Shown here piece after piece: positions 32,116 through 40,876 of a DNA stretch of 64,000 nucleotides (positions are counted from its first letter, which is position 1; every line of letters begins with the position of its first letter). The translations under genes and the position numbers were made by a program. The stretch is from an uncultured Holophagaceae bacterium. Lineage in GTDB: Bacteria; Acidobacteriota; Holophagae; Holophagales; Holophagaceae. The stretch covers positions 1 through 64,000 of the forward strand of contig CAIWKE010000010.1 in the NCBI GenBank assembly GCA_903913215.1, written 5' to 3'. The notes under the pieces are model-generated. The model had not been told where the DNA came from, searched no databases, and worked only from the letters and a program-made list of their open reading frames with translations.

Positions 32116-32248
32116 GGGGGCTCCTCGGGCTGAACCGATGCGGGCAGTGTAGGCCCAACCCAGGTGCGGCGAACCTTACACTTTCAGTGGTCACCCCCGG
32201 GGCTCTGAGTGGGCGGTTTCCGGGATCCAACGGCAGACGGAGGCGGGC

Positions 32249-32683
32249 ATGAAGGCTGTGATCCAGCGTGTGAAACAGGCCACGGTGCGCTGCGGGGCGC
32301 AGGAGGCCACCATCGGTCGGGGCCTCCTGGTCCTGGCGGGTCTGGAGACCGGAGATACGGAGGCGACCTGCGCCTGGGCTGCCGCCAAAATTGCGGGCTT
32401 GCGCATCTTCGAGGACCCTGCCGGCAAGCTGAACCTGGGCCTCCAGGAGGTGGGCGGGGAGATCCTGGCCGTGAGCCAGTTCACCCTGGCCGGCAGCCTC
32501 GCCAAGGGCCGCCGCCCCTCCTTCGACCTCGCCATGGCCCCGGATGCCGCACGCCTGCTGTTCCAGACCTTTCTAGAGCAGCTGCAGGCCCACCACCCCG
32601 GGGTGAAGTCCGGCTTCTTCCAGGAGCACATGGAGCTCGAGCTGGTGAATGACGGCCCCGTGACCTTCATCCTCGAACGCTAA
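32249..32683 (+). CDS. dtd: D-aminoacyl-tRNA deacylase
   Basis: The 144-residue DTD protein hydrolyses D-aminoacyl-tRNA (and glycyl-tRNA(Ala)). Signatures: MKAVIQRVKQATV at the start, AVSQFTLAGSLAKGRRPSFD with the SQFTL active-site motif, and the C-terminal NDGPVTFIL cross-subunit motif. Length matches the family. GGAGGCGGGC precedes the ATG. It is divergent from the S9 peptidase. Confidence 0.95.
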   Translation: MKAVIQRVKQATVRCGAQEATIGRGLLVLAGLETGDTEATCAWAAAKIAGLRIFEDPAGKLNLGLQEVGGEILAVSQFTLAGSLAKGRRPSFDLAMAPDAARLLFQTFLEQLQAHHPGVKSGFFQEHMELELVNDGPVTFILER

Positions 32684-32799
32684 ATCCAGCCGCTGGACCT
32701 ATTCGGATGACGAACTCGTATTTTGTCGAATTTTTACGTATTGTTTCTTAGTCAGACTGACTTCAGTGTCGATAAAGCAATTCTCTACCTGGAGTCAGC
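32684..32799 (+). promoter_or_regulatory. AT-rich leader with small operator-like palindrome
   Basis: The spacer before the outer-membrane barrel gene is much richer in A+T than its surroundings (TTTTGTCGAATTTTTACG). It contains AGTCAGACTGACT (32750-32762), a 6-bp-arm inverted repeat. This suggests a regulated promoter for the barrel-lipoprotein pair, but no consensus -35/-10 pair was convincing. Confidence 0.3.
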
Positions 32800-34773
32800 A
32801 TGTTCTGCCGCCTCTCTTCCCGGCCATGGGTCTGCCTGATGGTATCCGGCGTCTCCCTGACTTTGGCCGCCCAAGAAGCGCCTGCCCTGCCCCACCCTGG
32901 GCCCAAGCCCGCCGAGTCCTGGGCCGCCGAGGCCCAGATCGTGCCCCTGAGCCGCACGCCGGGCCAGGTGCTGGTCTTCGATGAGGAGGACATCCAGCGC
33001 TACGGCTCCCGCACCCTGGGCGATTTCCTCATGCGCGAGCTGCCAGGCCAAGTGCAGAGCCAGGGTGGCCCGGGGCTGCCCACCCACATCTACCTGGGGG
33101 GCACCCGCCCCCAGGACACGGTCATTCTGCTGGACGGCATGCCCCTCATGGATCCCAGCCGACTGGGCCAGGATCTCAGTGAGCTCCCCCTGCTGGGCAT
33201 CACCCGCATCGAAGTCATCACGGGCTCGCCCGGCTCGGGGCCCAGCGGCCGGGGCGGCACCATCGCCCTCTTCACGGGCCGCCCCAACAAGCCAGGCGCC
33301 ACGGGCGAGTTGGCTGGCCTTGGCGGCAACAACGGCCAGGGCCAGAGCGTCGCGGCGCCGGGCTACGCCTGGGCGGGCGGCTACCTGAGGGGCGGCAACC
33401 TCAGCGCCGAGGAGAAGCAGACCACGCCCACGGAACGCCCCTACCGGCTGGTGACGAACTTCCTGGGCGTGGGACAAAGCTGGGGTGCCGCCAAGTGGAG
33501 CCTGGGCTGGCGCAGCACCTTCCTGGGCGTGCCCCAGCCCTACCAGGACGTCACGGACTTCTCCCGCATCTACAACCCGGGCCGGGAGAGCCGCCAGCGG
33601 GGCGACAGCGGCCAGCTGCGTGTGGACTGGGGCCTGGGGCCCCTGGTCAGCTTGGAAACCTCTCTGGGCCTGGCCCGCTTCCGCCACGATCAGGCGGACG
33701 AGGGCCTGGCCCTGCCCAGCCACTTCGAGGGGCGCCAGACTCGGTTCCAGTCCGCTCTGCACCTGGGCTTCGGTTCCAGCGCAGGCCTGAGCCTGCGCCT
33801 GGAAGCCCAGGACAGCCGCCAGGATGGGGACGAGGATCCCGCCATCAGCGGCGCCGCCAAGGGACGAACGGTGGGCTTCGGCCTGGAGTGGCACCTGGAC
33901 CCGCTGCCGGGCTTCCGCATCCTGGGCCAGGCCCGAGCCACCCAGGACCGCCAGTCCCTGTTGCTAGGCTCGACCGAGCAGGAAGTCCTCAGTGGCACCG
34001 GCCACCTGTTCCGCCTGGCCTTCAACCAGGAGCTGGGCGGCGGCTTCCGCCTCTACGCCGGGGGCGGTGGGGCCCGCATAGCCCCCACCATCATCCAGCA
34101 ACTGCGGAACAGTGACGTGACCGGCGCCGCGCCCTTGCGCATGGAACAGAGCACTTTCCTGCAGCTGGGCCTGGGCTGGGGGAAGGGCAACTGGTACGGC
34201 AAGCTCCAGGGGCAGCAGCAGAACGGCAAGGATCTCATCGGCTCCAACGGCCTCGCCTACCTGAACCAAGACCGGGTGCGGGTGCAGGGCACTGACTTCG
34301 CCTTCGGCTGGCGCACTGCCAAGAAGCTGGGCCTGGAGGCCTTCGCCCGGGTTCAGGAGGCCCGCGACCTGAACGCGCCCGAAGGTCAGCAGTTCAGCAC
34401 CGCCGCCTCCCAGCGGCGCCCCTTCACCTCCCACGGACTGAAGGGCCTCATGGGCGGCAGCATCGTCCAGGTGGAGGTGCACTACACGCTGCAGGGCCAT
34501 CAGTACGCCAGCCTGGGCGACTGCGACTGTGCGGATCCCATCCCCACCATCCGAGCCACCCAGGTGGTCTACCGGGACGTGGGCATGTCCACCACGGTGC
34601 AGGTCGGGCGCCACTGGACGCTCATCTGGCGCGGCGAGCACCTCCTTCAGCCCAAGGTCGATCCCGCCGAGTGGGTGGCCAAGCTCAAGGACGGCCAGAA
34701 CGATGCCTTCGTGGTCTACGGCTACCCCGCCGCCCGGCCCTCGTACACCTTTGAAGCCCGCTTCAAGTTCTAG
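32800..34773 (+). CDS. TonB-dependent-receptor-like outer membrane protein
   Basis: The 657-residue protein has a signal peptide (about 1-25, ending LTLAAQ) and a plug domain (about 50-165; VLVFDEEDIQRYGSRTLGDF, LLDGMPLMD, ITRIEVITGSPGSGPSGRGG). About 450 residues follow with alternating beta-strand pattern, ending in Phe (TFEARFKF), as expected of a 22-strand barrel. It is short for the family, and the substrate is unknown. GGAG lies 5 bases before the ATG. The lipoprotein start follows 9 bases after the stop, suggesting a receptor plus surface lipoprotein pair. Confidence 0.85.
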   Translation: MFCRLSSRPWVCLMVSGVSLTLAAQEAPALPHPGPKPAESWAAEAQIVPLSRTPGQVLVFDEEDIQRYGSRTLGDFLMRELPGQVQSQGGPGLPTHIYLGGTRPQDTVILLDGMPLMDPSRLGQDLSELPLLGITRIEVITGSPGSGPSGRGGTIALFTGRPNKPGATGELAGLGGNNGQGQSVAAPGYAWAGGYLRGGNLSAEEKQTTPTERPYRLVTNFLGVGQSWGAAKWSLGWRSTFLGVPQPYQDVTDFSRIYNPGRESRQRGDSGQLRVDWGLGPLVSLETSLGLARFRHDQADEGLALPSHFEGRQTRFQSALHLGFGSSAGLSLRLEAQDSRQDGDEDPAISGAAKGRTVGFGLEWHLDPLPGFRILGQARATQDRQSLLLGSTEQEVLSGTGHLFRLAFNQELGGGFRLYAGGGGARIAPTIIQQLRNSDVTGAAPLRMEQSTFLQLGLGWGKGNWYGKLQGQQQNGKDLIGSNGLAYLNQDRVRVQGTDFAFGWRTAKKLGLEAFARVQEARDLNAPEGQQFSTAASQRRPFTSHGLKGLMGGSIVQVEVHYTLQGHQYASLGDCDCADPIPTIRATQVVYRDVGMSTTVQVGRHWTLIWRGEHLLQPKVDPAEWVAKLKDGQNDAFVVYGYPAARPSYTFEARFKF

Positions 34774-34782
34774 GTGGGATCC

Positions 34783-37700
34783 ATGCGCAGCCGACTCTTT
34801 CCCCTCTTGATCCTGCTGGTCTCCCTGTTCGGCTGCGGCAGCAGCACGAAGCAGGAGGGCCAAGCCACGCCCCTCATCTACGACTTCCGGCCCGGCCGGG
34901 CCAACCTCAATCCGGGCACCAGCACCCTGCTGCTGGCCAACTTCGTGGGCGGCAGCGCCAGCATCGACCAGGGCGTCGGCGTCATCAGCAGCGGGGTGCC
35001 GGTGAGCATCAGCCCCACCACCAGCACCACATATACCCTGACCGTGAAGGGCACCAGCGGCGATCCGGCCACGGCCAGCACCACCGTCACGGTGGGACCC
35101 ACCGCTGTCGACATCAGCCCCGCCCAGCTCAGCCTGGCCGCGGGCCAGACTCAGACCTTCAGCGCCAATGTCACCGGCCTCACGGACACGCGCGTGGTCT
35201 GGTCCGCCGAGGGCGGCACCATCACCCAGCAGGGTCGCTTCACCGCTGGCGCGATCCCCGGAGCCTACCTCATCAGTGCCCAGAGCCTGGGTCTCTCGAC
35301 CCTCTGCGCCAAAGCCTTCGTGACCGTGGTGGCGGGCGCCCCGCCGCCGCCCGTCTCCGTCAGTGTGAGTGTGCCCACGGCCGTCCTCAGCACCGGCCGC
35401 AGCACCACCTTCAGCGCCCAGGTCACCGGCTCCGCCAATGGCGCCGTCACCTGGACCGCCAGCGCGGGCAGCATCAGCGCGACGGGCGTCTTCACGGCCC
35501 CGGCCAGCCCCGGCGTGGTCATCATCACGGCCACCAGCGTGGCGGACCCCAGCAAGAGCGCCAGCACCAACCTCACCGTGATCGCAGCCCCCGTGGCCAC
35601 AGGCCTTGCCGCTGCCAAAGGTACCCTCACCGTGGGCAGCGCCACCACCCTGACACCCACCTTCGCCAACGGCACCGCCACCCTCGGCACCAGCGGCGTG
35701 GGCTCCAGCCAGCTCAGCGCCGCCGCCACCAGTGGCGTCGCCGTGGCCACGGGTCCGCTCGGCGCCACCACCACCTTCACGCTCACGGTCACCAATGCCG
35801 CGGGGGATACGGCCACGGCGAGCACCACGGTCAGCGCCGTGGCGGCCCCCGTGGCCACAGGCCTCGTCGCCGCCAAGGGCACCCTCACTGTCGGCAGCGC
35901 CACCACCCTGACACCCACCTTCGCCAACGGAACCGCCACCCTCGGCACCAGTGGTGTGGGCTCCAGTCAGCTCAGCGCCGCCGCCAGCAGTGGCCTCGCC
36001 GTGGCCACAGGCCCGCTCGGTGCCACCACCACCTTCACGCTCACGGTCACCAATGCCGCGGGGGATACGGCCACGGCGAGCACCACGGTCAGCGCGGTTC
36101 CCGTGGCCACCGCCAGCCTGGTCGCCAGTTCGGCCTCGCCCCTCTTCGGCGCACCCAACGTCACTGTCACGCCCACGTTCACCAACGGCACTGCCGTCGT
36201 GGGCACCAGCCAAGGCGCCTCGGACGTCTTGGCCAGTGCCACTGCCGGAGTAGCCCTCGCGGTCCAGGCCACCGGCTTCAAGACCGCGACCACCTATTGG
36301 ATCCGGGTCACCAATCCAGCGGGCGACTACGTAGATGCCAGCACCACCATCGCTCCACAGGCCGTGGTGGTCGGGGCGATCAGCCCGGGGACGCCCACCC
36401 GCACTGTGGCCACCAGCACCACCTTCAGCAGCACGGTGACCGGCGGATTCCTGGGTACCATCACCTGGAGCAGCACGGGTGGAACCTGGGTCGGCAGTAG
36501 CTGGACCGCCCCCGCCGTCCCAAGCAGCATCACCCTCACGGCTACGTCGCTGGATGACCCGTCCAAGACGGCGACCACCCTGGTCACCGTTGTCGCCGCC
36601 CCCGTGGCCACGAGCCTGGTGGCTACCAAGGGCACGATCACCGCGGGCACCGGCACCACCGTGACGCCCACCTTCGCCAATGGCACCGGGGAAATTGGCA
36701 CCGCCGGAGCCGGGTCCAGCAACCTGTCCGCCTCCGCCACCAGCGGCGTCGCCCTGTCCACGGGCGCGCTCGCAGCCACGACCACCTTCACCCTCACGGT
36801 CACCAACACTGCCGGAGACACCGCCACGGTGGGTACCACGGTCAGCACCGTGCCAGCCCCGGTGGCCAATCTCACCCCGAGCACCACCTCGCCCCTTTAC
36901 GGTGCCACCAACACCACCATCACGCCCACTTTCACCGGCGGCACAGCGCTGGTGGGCACCAGCCAAGGAGCCTCGGATCTCAGCGCAAGTGCGGTTTCCG
37001 GTAGCCCCATCGTGGTCCAGGCGACCGGCTTCACTGCCGCTGTCACCTTTTGGGTTCGGGTTACCAACCCCGTCGGTGACTTCGCAGATGCCAGTGCCAC
37101 CCTCACGCCCCAGACCGTGGTTGTCGGGGCGGTGACACCTCCAGCTTCGTTCGTCACCGTTTCCACCACCACGACCTTCACCAGCACCGTCACTGGTGGA
37201 GCGCTCGGAACGGTAACCTGGGACAGCGGTGGCGTCGGTAGTTGGTCCAACAACACCTGGACCGCGCCGGCCGCAGCAGGTGGGCCCTACACCATCACCG
37301 CCACCTCTGTGGATGATCCCACCCAATCGGCGAGCACCACCGTCACCGTGGTGGTCGCCCCCAAAATCACAGCCTTCACCCTGATCAACTATTCAACTTT
37401 TTGGGGCCTCAATGCCACTTACACGGGTGGCACAGGCGTGGTGGACCAGAGCGTCGGCGCCCTTGCCAGCGGCAACCAGGCGAATCTGGGCCTTACCCAC
37501 GCCGACGTCTACACCTTGACGGTGACCAATGCCGCGGGCACTGCAGTCACCAGGACGGCCAGTGCCATCACCTTCACACGGGCCGATAGCCTCAACCCTC
37601 CTGTCAAGTTATTGCCCGGCCAAACCTATGATTTTGGAGGTCTGATCACCGTCAACAATGCCGCCAATCAGGGCCTCAACTACGCCACCACTGCGGGCTC

Positions 37701-39165
37701 GATCACCTCCGCAGGCCTCTTCACCGCACCCATGGCCATCGAAGCCTGCACCATGACGGCCACCAGCCAGGCAGACCCGACGAAGAACCTGCCCATCGCC
37801 ATCCAGATCCTTCCGCTGGTACTCCCCCAGACGCAGAGCGTTGTCCCCAGTGCGAGTTTTGTCTTCCAAGCTCCCATACTGGGGCCCAACAAGGCCATCA
37901 CCTGGAACATGCTGAGCGGGAATATCGGAACCATTTCCTCAAACGGGGTGTTCACGTCGAACGGAACCAGCGGAAGCGACACCGTCCAGGCCATCTCGGT
38001 GGCGGACAACACGATCATCGGGACTGCGTATGTCAGCGTTCCAGCCAGCGCCTATTCCAACAGCCTCACAGCGAATGCTGGTGCCATGACTTACATTCGG
38101 ACCGAACATGCCCTCGTCCGCACCTATTTCAATGATGCGGTCCTCGCCATCGGCGGGCTGAGCGGAGGCTCCCCGACCAACACCATGGAGGTTTCCTTCA
38201 GCGGCGGGGGAGGCTGGAGTCTCGAGGCATCCACGCTGGCCACGGCCCGATCGCGGCACACGGCCACCCTGCTCACCACTGGCAACATCCTGATCACTGG
38301 CGGCCGAGACGCCAGTGGAAATCCTCTGGCCAGCGCAGAGCTCTACGATTCGCACAACGATAAGCTGCTGCCGGCACCAGCCAGCATGCAATCGGCCCGG
38401 GAAGACCACATCGCCACCCTGATGCAAGATGGACGAGTGCTCCTCACAGGTGGCCGGGGAGCATCCGGAACCCTCAACACGGCGGAAATCTATGATCCCG
38501 CCACCAACAGCTTCATCCCAGTCGCTACCGCGATGTCGTCCTCCAGAGTGGGCCATTCTGTCGTGGCCCTGCTCGATGGCAGAGTGCTGGTGACTGGTGG
38601 CAGTACAGATGGGACCGATGCCAACCTGACCAATTCAGCCGACCTCTTCGATCCCACCACAGTCACCTTCACGTCTGTTTCGGGAACCATGGCCTTGGGG
38701 CGTCGAAACATGGGGGCGGCCTTGTCTCCGGATGGGAAGGTGGCCCTGATTGGTGGGGTCTACATCAGCGTAGCCAGCGGACTGCCAATCCCTAGTTCCG
38801 CCGCGGAGACTTTTGATCCAACAACAGCAACCTTCGCCACCGTGGGCACCACCCTATCGAACGCCCGGAACCGTCCCCTGGTCTCTATCCTGTCGGATGG
38901 AACCATCCTGGCCCTGGGGGGCAGCGCCAACCTTGGCCTGACGGGGGATCAGAACGGCACCGCCAGTACGGTCACCACACTGGATCGCTATTTACCGAGC
39001 ATCCCGGGGATCCCCAATCCCTACGGGATCACCATCGCCCCAAACCCCGGCGCGGACCTCCTAAGCGGCAGGTGCATCCTCATGTCCAGCGGAGGTGTGT
39101 TGATCGTGGGGGTGGGCGTCGATCCGAACAATGGCGGCCCCGTTTCCTCTGCGACATTCCAATAG
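34783..39165 (+). CDS. Giant lipoprotein of Ig-like repeats with C-terminal kelch repeats
   Basis: The 1460-residue protein has a lipoprotein signal (RLFPLLILLVSLFGC; lipobox LFGC). Several Ig-like (BIG2-like) modules follow: one near 110-190 (VDISPAQLSLAAGQTQTFSA), then A/B/C type modules (A: GTLTVGSATTLTPTFANGTA) arranged A-A-B-C-A-B-C over about 270-860. Residues about 1147-1400 hold at least five kelch-like repeats (DGRVLLTGGRGASG, GNILITGGRDASG), probably a beta-propeller. The GTG at 34774 also opens the frame, but AGGTGGG precedes the ATG at 34783. It is probably surface-exposed and may bind glycans or partner proteins; the function is unknown. The Thr/Ala/Gly/Ser-rich sequence produces long antisense shadow ORFs. 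Confidence 0.85.
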   Translation: MRSRLFPLLILLVSLFGCGSSTKQEGQATPLIYDFRPGRANLNPGTSTLLLANFVGGSASIDQGVGVISSGVPVSISPTTSTTYTLTVKGTSGDPATASTTVTVGPTAVDISPAQLSLAAGQTQTFSANVTGLTDTRVVWSAEGGTITQQGRFTAGAIPGAYLISAQSLGLSTLCAKAFVTVVAGAPPPPVSVSVSVPTAVLSTGRSTTFSAQVTGSANGAVTWTASAGSISATGVFTAPASPGVVIITATSVADPSKSASTNLTVIAAPVATGLAAAKGTLTVGSATTLTPTFANGTATLGTSGVGSSQLSAAATSGVAVATGPLGATTTFTLTVTNAAGDTATASTTVSAVAAPVATGLVAAKGTLTVGSATTLTPTFANGTATLGTSGVGSSQLSAAASSGLAVATGPLGATTTFTLTVTNAAGDTATASTTVSAVPVATASLVASSASPLFGAPNVTVTPTFTNGTAVVGTSQGASDVLASATAGVALAVQATGFKTATTYWIRVTNPAGDYVDASTTIAPQAVVVGAISPGTPTRTVATSTTFSSTVTGGFLGTITWSSTGGTWVGSSWTAPAVPSSITLTATSLDDPSKTATTLVTVVAAPVATSLVATKGTITAGTGTTVTPTFANGTGEIGTAGAGSSNLSASATSGVALSTGALAATTTFTLTVTNTAGDTATVGTTVSTVPAPVANLTPSTTSPLYGATNTTITPTFTGGTALVGTSQGASDLSASAVSGSPIVVQATGFTAAVTFWVRVTNPVGDFADASATLTPQTVVVGAVTPPASFVTVSTTTTFTSTVTGGALGTVTWDSGGVGSWSNNTWTAPAAAGGPYTITATSVDDPTQSASTTVTVVVAPKITAFTLINYSTFWGLNATYTGGTGVVDQSVGALASGNQANLGLTHADVYTLTVTNAAGTAVTRTASAITFTRADSLNPPVKLLPGQTYDFGGLITVNNAANQGLNYATTAGSITSAGLFTAPMAIEACTMTATSQADPTKNLPIAIQILPLVLPQTQSVVPSASFVFQAPILGPNKAITWNMLSGNIGTISSNGVFTSNGTSGSDTVQAISVADNTIIGTAYVSVPASAYSNSLTANAGAMTYIRTEHALVRTYFNDAVLAIGGLSGGSPTNTMEVSFSGGGGWSLEASTLATARSRHTATLLTTGNILITGGRDASGNPLASAELYDSHNDKLLPAPASMQSAREDHIATLMQDGRVLLTGGRGASGTLNTAEIYDPATNSFIPVATAMSSSRVGHSVVALLDGRVLVTGGSTDGTDANLTNSADLFDPTTVTFTSVSGTMALGRRNMGAALSPDGKVALIGGVYISVASGLPIPSSAAETFDPTTATFATVGTTLSNARNRPLVSILSDGTILALGGSANLGLTGDQNGTASTVTTLDRYLPSIPGIPNPYGITIAPNPGADLLSGRCILMSSGGVLIVGVGVDPNNGGPVSSATFQ
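35590..36105 (+). repeat. Tandem 258-bp near-identical Ig-module duplication
   Basis: Two adjacent 258-bp copies (35590-35847 and 35848-36105), each beginning CCCGTGGCCACAGGCCT, differ at only a small fraction of positions. Each encodes one 86-residue Ig-like module of the lipoprotein. The in-frame length and low divergence indicate recent duplication and make the locus prone to copy-number change. Confidence 0.9.
35848..37353 (+). repeat. About 753-bp A-B-C supermodule duplication
   Basis: Matching anchors are 753 bp apart: module A starts at 35848 and 36601, and the C-module phrase GTGGT(G/T)GTCGGGGC occurs at 36364 and 37117. Each unit encodes three Ig-like modules (about 251 residues). 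The second copy is more diverged than the 258-bp tandem, so it is an older duplication. Confidence 0.85.
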
Positions 39166-39250
39166 ACAAATCCAGACCTCCTTGACGCCCTGCTTTAGCC
39201 CTAGGACGCCTCAGGGAAGGCACTTGGTGCAGGGTACCGGCGGCCCTACT

Positions 39251-39388
39251 TGCCGCTTCATATTGCCGCCCGGTGGCCTCGACCCATTCGGCAGGTGGTG
39301 CTTCCTGCTGCTGAATAGCACAGTGCTGATCGTCGGCAATGCCCTGAGCGGCGCCAGTGACCCCATTGAATCTGTGATCTACAAGAAG
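39251..39388 (+). pseudogene. Decayed C-terminal fragment of a kelch lipoprotein paralogue
   Basis: The plus-strand frame reads GRWCFLLLNSTVLIVGNALS and then GASDPIESVIYKK, which parallels the end of the preceding lipoprotein (GRCILMSSGGVLIVGVGVDP). It has no start of its own and runs into the antisense of the next gene. It looks like the tail of a second copy after deletion, or a replaced 3' end. The rest of 39166-39394 shows nothing else. Confidence 0.5.
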
Positions 39389-39394
39389 CGGCCC

Positions 39395-40207
39395 TCAGCG
39401 CCCCAGTCCCGCCTCGAAGGCCCGCAGGGCCAGGAGGAAGGACTCGGGCGCGTCCAGCATCACCCAGTGCTTGGTGCCGGGAAAAGAGAGGCTCTTGAAG
39501 GCGGGCAGATCCTTGAATCCGAACTGGGTCAGAATCGCTGCGGCCCTGGCGGGATCCGTCTCGCGGGGCCCCGAGGCGAACTGCACCACGGGCAGGCGCA
39601 ACTCCCGCTGCCGTCCAAGAAGCGGATCGCGGCTGAGCGCCCGGAGGTAGGCCTGGAGGGCGGGCACCGGTATCCGTCGGGCCTCAGCCACCATGGCGCG
39701 GGTCTGCTCCGGCCCCGTCGTCATGAGGGCAAAGAAGATATTCAGCGCGGTGGCCGGATCCCCCTCCAGGCCCTGGGCCGTGGGCTCCATGTAGGCCTCA
39801 GGCAGGGCTCCCAGGAAGCTGTCCACCAACACCAGCCCCCGGAAGGCGTCGGGAGCTTCCAGCACGGTGCGGGCGGCGATGGGACCGCCCATGGAATGCC
39901 CCACCGCCAGCCAGGGCCCCACGCCCTCCTTGCGGACCAGGGCAGCCAGTTCCTTGGCCAGGGCGCCAAAGTCCGCGCGGCCCTCCACCACGATCGGCCC
40001 AGTCGTTCCCCCACTGCCGGGCAGGTCCACGCAGAGCACCGTGTGGTCCCGGGCGAGGTCTGCGGCAATCCCAACCCAGACATCCTTGTTGCCCCCGAAG
40101 CCGTGGAGGAGGAGCACGCCGGGGCCCGCGCCCACCTTGGTGAAACCCAGAGGCGCCGCCTGCAGGCAGAGGGACAGGAGGGAATACAGGAGGGGACGGC
40201 AGGGCAT
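39395..40207 (-). CDS. Alpha/beta hydrolase, exported
   Basis: The 270-residue protein has a signal-like N terminus (MPCRPLLYSLLSLCLQAAP), the oxyanion-loop GVLLLHGFGGNKDVW, the nucleophile elbow VGHSMGGPIAA and the catalytic His in GTKHWVML near the C terminus. The substrate is not predictable. The ATG at 40207 has GAGG 7 bases upstream; the longer frame to 40252 adds no homologous sequence. Confidence 0.88.
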   Translation of the reverse strand: MPCRPLLYSLLSLCLQAAPLGFTKVGAGPGVLLLHGFGGNKDVWVGIAADLARDHTVLCVDLPGSGGTTGPIVVEGRADFGALAKELAALVRKEGVGPWLAVGHSMGGPIAARTVLEAPDAFRGLVLVDSFLGALPEAYMEPTAQGLEGDPATALNIFFALMTTGPEQTRAMVAEARRIPVPALQAYLRALSRDPLLGRQRELRLPVVQFASGPRETDPARAAAILTQFGFKDLPAFKSLSFPGTKHWVMLDAPESFLLALRAFEAGLGR

Positions 40208-40252
40208 GGCGACCTCGGGACAAGGCCTCCAGCATAGCCCTGCCTGAGCCAC

Positions 40253-40774
40253 TCAGACTTTGGGCGCCTCGACCCCGTATTGGGCCCAGCCCTCCTTGGT
40301 CGGACCGTAGACGCTGGGCACACTCAGTCCGGCCTGCCGCATGAGCACGGTCATCTGGCCCCGGTGGTGGGTCTGATGGCTTACCAACACGTAGAGCGAG
40401 AAGGCGCCGGTCCAGCTCTCACCGTAGAGCGTGAAGGCGCGGCCCAGCTCCGTGTTGCTCCAGCTACCGATGTGATCCAGCAGGGATTCGCTCACGGCTT
40501 GGTAGGCGGCGCAGATCTCCGCCATGGTGGCCGGGGGCGGTGTGGCGATGAACCCATCGGGCCCGAGGCCCACGGGGCCCTTCACTTTCAGGCCCAGGTT
40601 CTGGGGCAGCTCCAGCACGGTCTCCACCAGGTGCCAGGCCATGCGCCGCAGGTCGCGGTGCTGAGCGTCCACGGCCTGATGGGCCGCCGCATCGGGAATG
40701 GCCGCAAAGACCGCCAGGGTCTTCTCAGCTTCCTGTTGCCAGATGGTCTTGAAGTCGTCCACGCGACGGAACAC
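40253..40774 (-). CDS. DinB family protein
   Basis: The 173-residue DinB-type four-helix protein has metal-ligand-like histidines (RRMAWHLVETVLELP, VSHQTHHRGQMTVLM). HHRGQM is a hallmark of the family. The GTG at 40774 is preceded by GGAGG at 4-base spacing; the frame runs back to 40816 with a less likely ATG. It is a second DinB protein, distinct from that at 6708-7199. Function unknown; it is upstream of and co-oriented with the hydrolase gene. Confidence 0.85.
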   Translation of the reverse strand: MFRRVDDFKTIWQQEAEKTLAVFAAIPDAAAHQAVDAQHRDLRRMAWHLVETVLELPQNLGLKVKGPVGLGPDGFIATPPPATMAEICAAYQAVSESLLDHIGSWSNTELGRAFTLYGESWTGAFSLYVLVSHQTHHRGQMTVLMRQAGLSVPSVYGPTKEGWAQYGVEAPKV

Positions 40775-40876
40775 AGAGCCTCCGGGGAATGCCCGGAAGC
40801 ATAGCGCAATGGTCAATCGCTGCCCATGGTTCTAAGCCTGACGCCCTGCCAGAGTGATTCACTGCCCGGAGCCTCC

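Noticed and set aside
33964-37326. 1120-codon minus-strand open frame
   Set aside because: It is antisense to the barrel gene and the Ig-like repeats. The repeated GCC/ACC codons of the real gene produce Gly-rich text on the other strand.
35590-37353. CRISPR-like or minisatellite array
   Set aside because: The repeats are in-frame Ig-like modules of a protein gene, without short spacers.
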